From the NCBI RefSeq assembly GCF_001659605.2, contig NC_035173.2, positions 15,865,003-15,929,002 of the forward strand: a stretch of 64,000 bases of DNA, given 5' to 3'. Under the pieces are notes generated by a model. The model saw only the letters and a list, made by a program, of their open reading frames with translations, was not told the DNA's origin and did no database searches. Source of the stretch: Manihot esculenta. Its lineage: Eukaryota; Streptophyta; Magnoliopsida; Malpighiales; Euphorbiaceae. Made by a program: the position numbers and the translations under genes. Shown piece by piece: positions 58,801 through 64,000 of this stretch (positions within the stretch are counted from its first letter, which is position 1; each line of letters starts with the position of its first letter).

Positions 58801-60097
58801 GCATCGAACTTGCTAATGTCTCCATTATCTTCTCAAGGTGCTGGTTGGAATTTGGAGGTGCTAGTTAGACTTGATTTTTTTGGTAATTTTGGTAGTTTTG
58901 GTTGTGGTTAGCCCTTCCATAGCTAAAATTGGGATGGTCTCTCCAACCTGGGTTGTAGGTGTTAGAATATGGATCATGTCTTACCTGGCTGTTGTATCCT
59001 CCAATAGCATTCACTTGCTGGCTATCTTCCTGAAGGGTAGGACACTGATCAGTTGGATGTCCCATATATGCACAAATCCCATATGGCCAAGGTGGCTGAG
59101 ACGCTTGAGCCTGTTGAGCATATCCTATGGCAAAATTTTTCATAATAGAGGTCAGTTTAGAAAGCTGAGAAGAAATAGTGGATGAACTTACCTCATTGGC
59201 TCCTCTCTGCAGTTGCTTTTCTTCTCCATATTGCCTAGATGAGGCTGCTAGGGTTGAGATCAACTCTCTCATCTCTCTAGGTGTTTTGTCTGCAATGGAA
59301 CCTCCATAGGCTACATCAATGAATCTTCTTTCTAATGATAGCAATCCTCCATAGAAGAATTATATGAGTGCCTTATCTGAAATATCATGTTGAGGACAAC
59401 CTGTACACAACCTTTTAAACATTTCCCAATAGTCATATAAATCGTCAGATGGTTTCTGTCTAATGTTACTGATTTCTCTTCTTATGCCGATGGCTTTAGA
59501 AGTTGGGAAGTATTTGTTCAAAAAGGTTATTATCATATCATCCTAAGAAGTGATAGATCCAGATGGTAAGTAAAACAATCAATCCTTAGCATAATCATCA
59601 AGTGAAAAAGGAAAAGCTCTCAACTTAACATGATCTTCAGAAATACCTTGAGGTCTCATAGATGAACAGACAATGTTGAACTCTTTCAAGTGCTTGTGTG
59701 GATTTTCATTTTCTAAACCTCTAAACTTAGGAAGGAGGTGAATCAAACCTGTTTTCAGTTCAAAGGGAACTGTCAGAGGTGGATAGGTGATGCAAAGAGG
59801 TGCTTGATCACCTATAGGTGCTGCCAATTCTCTCATGGTTCTTTCTCTTGGCATTGGGGATCTCATAGCTGGATTTTGTTGTATTATTTCCTCACGGACA
59901 GCATGTTCATTGTGGACAAAAGGTTGTGCCACGTTTTCATCCATTTCTGGGGTTGAATGATGCGGTTCATATGATGCTTCTGCGCAAAGGTGCTATTCAT
60001 ATGAAGAATCGGGCGTGACTTGCTTGTTTAGTCTCCTGATTGTGTGCTCAATTTCCGGATCGTAAGGCAGAGTTTCCCTACGTTCAGATCTGGTCAT
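55814..60097 (-). pseudogene. Athila-2 gag-protease-RT-RNase H, single frame with many stops, no integrase
   Basis: ATG 60095-60097 opens a frame that holds for 1428 codons without a frameshift to 55814, but contains about a dozen stops (among them near 59994, 59579-59581, 59545, 58865-58867, 58388-58390, 58106-58108 and 57653-57655). Domains: gag core, a knuckle-like YGICAYMGHPTDQC in which the first Cys is Tyr, protease CDLGASINVMP, reverse transcriptase FMDDFTIHG (longest intact piece 55814-57388) and RNase H (CDVSNYAVG, where Athila-1 has CDAS). The frame ends with HLFVTHSE and nothing resembling integrase follows. Non-functional as it stands. Confidence 0.92.
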
Positions 60098-60125
60098 AAA
60101 AGAAAAAAAGATTAGTTAAATCAAT

Positions 60126-60143
60126 TTCTCGGCAACGGCGCCA
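60126..60143 (-). other. Primer-binding site of Athila-2 (tRNA-Asp)
   Basis: The minus strand reads TGGCGCCGTTGCCGAGAA, two mismatches from the Athila-1 site. Five bases separate it from the 5' LTR. Confidence 0.88.
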
Positions 60144-60148
60144 ATTTT

Positions 60149-61753
60149 TGACTCGCGGTTGTTGAAACCGGTCAAAAATAACCTTTCCGGTTATCAACAA
60201 TATTACTATTGCATATAGTGATAAAGGATCGAATCCACAGAGAATTGAAAACTTACCTATTTTTCTTAACAAAACCAAAAGAATTAACTGAAAGCAAATA
60301 ACTGAAAGAGAAGTAAACTGAAATGAGATAAACTGAAAGCAAATAACTGAAAGTAAAATGGGGGGTTTTGAGATTGATTCAATTGATCTAATTCTGAAAG
60401 CAGTAAAAGTAAAGCGAATAATAAAAATAAAGGGAATTCAATAATGAGAAAACTCTAGTTGAAGAGTTGGATCCGCTTCAGTTGTTGGGATTGATCATTG
60501 AAACTTATGTTCTTTTGATTGATTCAATAGATTAGTTATGGAGATGGAAAATGCTTCTCACCACCATGTCTCTCCTTAAGATTAAACCAATTAGAGAACG
60601 TCCTCTAATTAATTACTAATTAACCAGTTGCCAAGGAATGTCCTTGGGCCTTAGGCATCAAAACAACTGTCAATTGCATTAAGAGATAGAGAGAGCCAAT
60701 CCTACCTACTCAAATGCATGAGATGGTTCTAGATCATACAATTTCCTTAGTTTTTACACCAAGTGTTCTTATGTTTGAACAATCCAAACAATTACGGACT
60801 GAAAACTATTCAAACTAACAATATATTACCTTGCAATCAAGAATCAAGTGGCCAATTTGATCAAAACAACAAAGCAATAATAGAATCAAGCATGAAATTG
60901 TATGAATATTGAATAAACTAAAGACAAACAACTTATGTTCAGATCTCACAATCCATAAAATAACTTAAGTTTCAACCAATTTTCAACTAGAATAAAGGTT
61001 TCAGCCACTCATGACTGAACCAAAAACCAAAAATAAAAGAAAAGAAGAAAGGTAGAAGAAGACAAGAGGCTTGGGGGCGTCGACCTTGTGCAATCTGAGG
61101 AGCTGAAGTGTAAGAGGGTAGAAGAGGTTTCGGCTAGCCTTATGTGCTTCTTAAATAGGATTAGATGCTGACCTTACTGCCCAAGAGGTGTCTGAAAAGG
61201 AAAGAATCGCGTTGCAAGGTCTTCAGAAGGAAGGAGACGCGCGGATGGCTCTTCAGAAGGAAGGTGACGCGCGGATGGGTTGTGCAAAGGGAAAGATATG
61301 ATGTCCAATCTTTCCTTTTTAGGTGGAGCCTTCGTTTGAATTTCAAATCTTGAATGTTGAATGCAAGAGAGGCAAGTGCGTCTTCTTGAAATCTTACTGT
61401 CTAAATAGGAAGATCTGACTGCTGGGGTGTATGCACGTCTTTAAACAAGGAAAGAAAGATCTGCAATTTGAATTTCAAATAATCTTCTGACTACGCTTTC
61501 CTTATCTGTTTTTGCTTCTGCACTTTTCTTATTTGGTACTTTCCATATTTGAAAACTTTTCTTATCTGAAAACTTTCCTTATTTGGCACTTTCCATATTT
61601 GGCACTTTTTGGCAGTTTTAAGAGCATTTTCACCAGATTGTCTCTTTACACCTAATATCTGCAAAATAAGATTAAAACCACAAAATTAGGCAGAAATGGT
61701 GTAAATAAACATCAATAACATTATGATAAAATGGTCTAAAATATGTTCTATCA
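60149..61753 (-). repeat. Athila-2 5' LTR
   Basis: 1605-bp direct copy of 53141-54744. ORFs predicted inside (for example 61161-61353 on both strands) reflect GC-rich 'cttcagaaggaagg' repeats, not genes. Confidence 0.94.
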
Positions 61754-61758
61754 GCCGC
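61754..61758. repeat. Right target-site duplication of Athila-2
   Basis: GCCGC, identical to 53136-53140. Confidence 0.93.
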
Positions 61759-62386
61759 AGTTGTCTTCTCTACAGGAGTCCTGCCGTGAACGGGATGAGG
61801 CCCGGGATCAATCCGATGAGGCCTGAACTCAACGCGATGAGACTCGGGCTCAATGCGACAAGGCAAAGGCTCAACGAGAGGAGGCTTGGCCCGGGTTGCT
61901 GTCCTTCAGCAGGAGCTCAACAAGTATGCCGAGGACCTGAAAGGTATGGCCTTGGCAGCGGAGGAGTCATGGCTTCAGCAACAGCAACTCCGCCAAGAGA
62001 TCACTGCTCTAGAGGAGAGGTGTTCCGCCCCGCTGAGGGATGCCAGGCTTGCGGAGGATAGGGTCCAACTGGCCTGTGAGGACCGCCTGCAGGAATACAA
62101 GGATTCTGCTGAGTTGAAGACCAAGATTCAATAGGCTTATGAAGAGTGACTTGTGGAGTATAAGGCTTCTGATGAGATGAAATATAAGTTATACAACTCG
62201 GCCTTCCGCATGTTCGCTTTCAGGTTTAATCAAGGCCTGAAGGTAGCCAGAGATGCCCCATCCACTTCCCTTCGAGCCTTTGAGATCGACTCTAACGGTG
62301 AAGAGGTACGCTATAAAGAGGATGATATCCCACTGCCTAAAGGAGCTCCTCCCCGCCAACTGGGCCCCAGGGAGAAGACACTATAA
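61754..62386 (+). pseudogene. Tat-B antisense extra ORF, 3' part
   Basis: Continues the coiled coil cut at 53140. The first part has repeating Arg/Asp/Glu heptad-like units (RDEAR, QRDETRAQ, QREEA) with stops. It continues as LQQELNKYAEDLKGMALAAEE and LRQEITALEERC in the 61853 frame, and ends with FRMFAFRFNQGLKVARDAP...DIPLPKG in the 62153 frame, stop at 62384-62386. A long coiled coil near the C-terminus is typical of these element-borne ORFs, whose function is unknown. Stops near 62133 and elsewhere disrupt it. Confidence 0.68.
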
Positions 62387-63129
62387 ATAAGCCCTTGAAC
62401 GACCTTGTCATTTTGGGCTCTTCTTTTGTATCTGTAAATAAGTAAATAAATAAAGATGTTTCTTTTTGTGTACTTTGTCTTTGCGTTTATTTTATTTTTT
62501 GCACTTTTATTTCTCATCTTTTTACTTGATGTCTAGATGTGTGACGATCTGTGGATATGCCATAATAATAAGGATGTTTCACCTCAACATATGTTTTATT
62601 CATACTTAGATTATTTTCCAAGTATATTGCTTTCTTTACTTTGCCGAGCTGCTCAGCCCCTTTGGGACTTAACTCATCTTCATTGTCTAACTTGTGAACT
62701 TCTTCTAACTTGCCTTAACATAAGAGCCTTAAGCTATATGCTTACTTAATAATTTACAACTTACTTAACTCACTTAATTAATGGACTAATCGGCCCTTCG
62801 TATGACTTTGTCAAATGGAAAGATCCGGGCGGAGAGCTCGGAGTTCCGCTAAGCATTTATCTCGTAAGTTTTTCCCAGTCTTATGAGGGCATTTATGTCA
62901 TTTACTTGCGACCTCCTTAACGCCACGAGCTTGGATATGTGATACTTAGAATGGTCATCTTCGCGTATAAGTTTTTTCGCGTGTGGTGGTTTCTTGGGCC
63001 CTTTCGATCTACAAGCCTGGATACGTCATCATTAAGTTCTTCCTTTACTCCATGTAATAGTTAACAAAATTTATGAATTAAGCGCCATAAGTTCTGAGCC
63101 TGTCCGAGCTACCAGGGATTCATCCGATC
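62387..63129. other. Tat-B noncoding region
   Basis: No gene recognised. An 'aaataagtaaataaataaag' run follows the ORF. The remainder is T-rich with scattered 'gagctcgg' words that become repetitive further right. Confidence 0.5.
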
Positions 63130-63480
63130 TATGAACTCGGCTATTTTCGCGCATTTATGGTCTGTGGGCCCACTCAGATGGGAGCTTGGCTTTCTATTAC
63201 TTTTCCACACTCGGCTTATTTTGCTAATCGTTTATATGTCGCGAGCTAATTCGAGCTGGGAGCTCGGCTCCTTGTTTTCGTTTATCTTTTTGTGTGTTCA
63301 GTGCCTATGGGCCCCTTCGTTTAGGGAGCTCGGCTTTCTGTTACTTCTTTCACACTTAGCTTATTCTGCTTGAGTGTTTTACATGTCGCGAGTTCATCCG
63401 AACTGTGAGCTCAGGTCTTTGTTTTAACTTAGTCTTTTTCACATGTTTATAGCCTGTGAACCCATTTGTGCCATGGGCTC
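63130..63480 (+). repeat. Imperfect long tandem repeat in Tat-B
   Basis: About 2.3 units with a period near 146 bp. GGGCCC...GGGAGCT(T/C)GGCTTTCT(A/G)TTACTT occurs near 63168 and 63312, and ATGTCGCGAG...GAGCTC near 63235 and 63384. It is decayed. Confidence 0.6.
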
Positions 63481-63698
63481 GGGAGTCCAGATTTTCGTTT
63501 CTGGCCTTTAGGTGTCTCAAGCTCTTTTATGAGGTCGGACCTAATTCCCAAGTTATGTGTTGAGCCTTATGCAGGCCACGTTCTAGTCTGTCTGTTTGTT
63601 CTTTTTGCCTTAGCTTTTCTTTTGAAGGGAGGCTTAGTGCCTTTATTTTTCCTTTGTTGACCATTCCTCTTTCAGCTCGGTTTTGTGTGGATCTGTTT

Positions 63699-63945
63699 GG
63701 GATTCAGGCTCATTGGCCTTACTGTCGCTTCCAGGCTCACTGGCCTTGCTTGGGATTCAAGCTCATTGTCCTTACTGTTGCTTCCAGGCTCATTGGCCTT
63801 GCTCGAGATTCAAGCTCATTAGCCTTACTGTCACTTCTAGGCTCCTTGGCCTTGCTTGGGATTCAGGCTCATTGGCCTTACTGTCGCTTCCAGGCTCCTT
63901 GGCCTTGCTTGGAATTCAAGCTCATTGGCCTTACTGTCGCTTCAT
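63699..63945 (+). repeat. 53-bp tandem array (4.7 units)
   Basis: Units start at 63699, 63752, 63805, 63858 and 63911 (partial). Each unit is itself two related halves of 27 and 26 bp: AGGCTCATTGGCCTTACTGTC then AGGCTCACTGGCCTTGCTTGG. The open frame 63654-63986 is produced by the repeat. The position relative to Tat-B matches that of the 68-bp array in Tat-A. Confidence 0.92.
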
Positions 63946-64000
63946 CCTCTCAGCTTGGTTTTGTGGCGCTGGCAGTCATTTTTTGAGACCAATCGCCCAC

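Larger units (their letters stand above)
53141..61753 (-). mobile_element. Athila-2: Athila-lineage element lacking integrase and ORF3
   Basis: LTRs 53141-54744 and 60149-61753 (TGACTCGC...TATCA) are flanked by perfect GCCGC duplications, with a tRNA-Asp primer site. The internal region is 5404 bp against 8785 bp in Athila-1. It passes from RNase H straight into 3' noncoding sequence. It belongs to a different Athila family from Athila-1: its LTR sequence is distinct while the proteins are clearly homologous. Perfect target duplications show it moved as a unit, so the deletion either predates insertion with enzymes supplied in trans, or happened later inside the element. Confidence 0.95.

Noticed and set aside
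63654..63986. 110-codon open frame at the right edge
   Set aside because: It consists almost wholly of 53-bp repeat translations.

Overview
The window looks like retrotransposon-rich intergenic chromatin of a flowering plant, probably a eudicot. The evidence is intron-containing host coding sequence, LTR elements primed by plant initiator tRNA-Met and tRNA-Asp sites, and the plant Ty3/gypsy lineages Tekay (chromovirus), Athila and Tat. I recognise one cellular gene: a three-exon gibberellin 20-oxidase on the minus strand (48099-50013). Almost everything else is transposable element, inserted in layers.

Layout from left to right. (1) 1-634 and 10488-10958 are the two halves of an old LTR, split by Tekay-1 (635-10482, minus strand, 2.2-kb LTRs, gag-pol with one frameshift and one stop). 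(2) 10959-16722 is AT-rich with partial copies of a roughly 1.2-kb LTR-like repeat. One copy is split by Athila-1 (16723-28304, minus strand, perfect 5-bp target duplication), whose gag-pol keeps a single frame broken by six stops and which has a degraded third ORF. (3) 29232-30277 is a minus-strand Tat fragment, facing a plus-strand Tat element (Tat-A, 31616-47335) across 1.3 kb. Tat-A has an LTR, gag, an integrase tail left after a large deletion, a tandem array with a unit of about 68 bp, an antisense extra ORF and a 3' LTR stub. Tekay-2 (35127-44977) is inserted in it and is nearly intact: its LTRs differ at about 12 of 2242 sites. (4) 47336-50500 holds the gibberellin 20-oxidase gene and its flanks. 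(5) From about 50800 to the window end lies a second Tat element (Tat-B, read on the minus strand) with an antisense extra ORF on the plus strand. That ORF is split by Athila-2 (53141-61753), which has lost integrase and ORF3. A 53-bp tandem array lies at 63699-63945.

The elements form a readable stratigraphy: Tekay-2 and Athila-2 sit inside Tat elements, Athila-1 inside an LTR-like repeat, and Tekay-1 inside another LTR. All four complete insertions face the minus strand. Coding damage is mostly nonsense codons explicable by C-to-T change, as expected for methylated silent elements.

The least ordinary signals are short family-specific palindromes. TTCGGCNGCCGAA is clustered twice in each Tekay LTR. 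GTGATTTGGGCAAATCAC is scattered through Athila-1 LTRs, spacers and coding linkers, where it encodes a repeated Asp-Leu-Pro-Lys-Ser. The largest length differences between sister LTRs include gain or loss of these units. Both Athila elements also carry two copies of a module made of a TCCT-loop hairpin plus a C-rich (polypurine on the sense strand) tract, about 0.9 kb apart.
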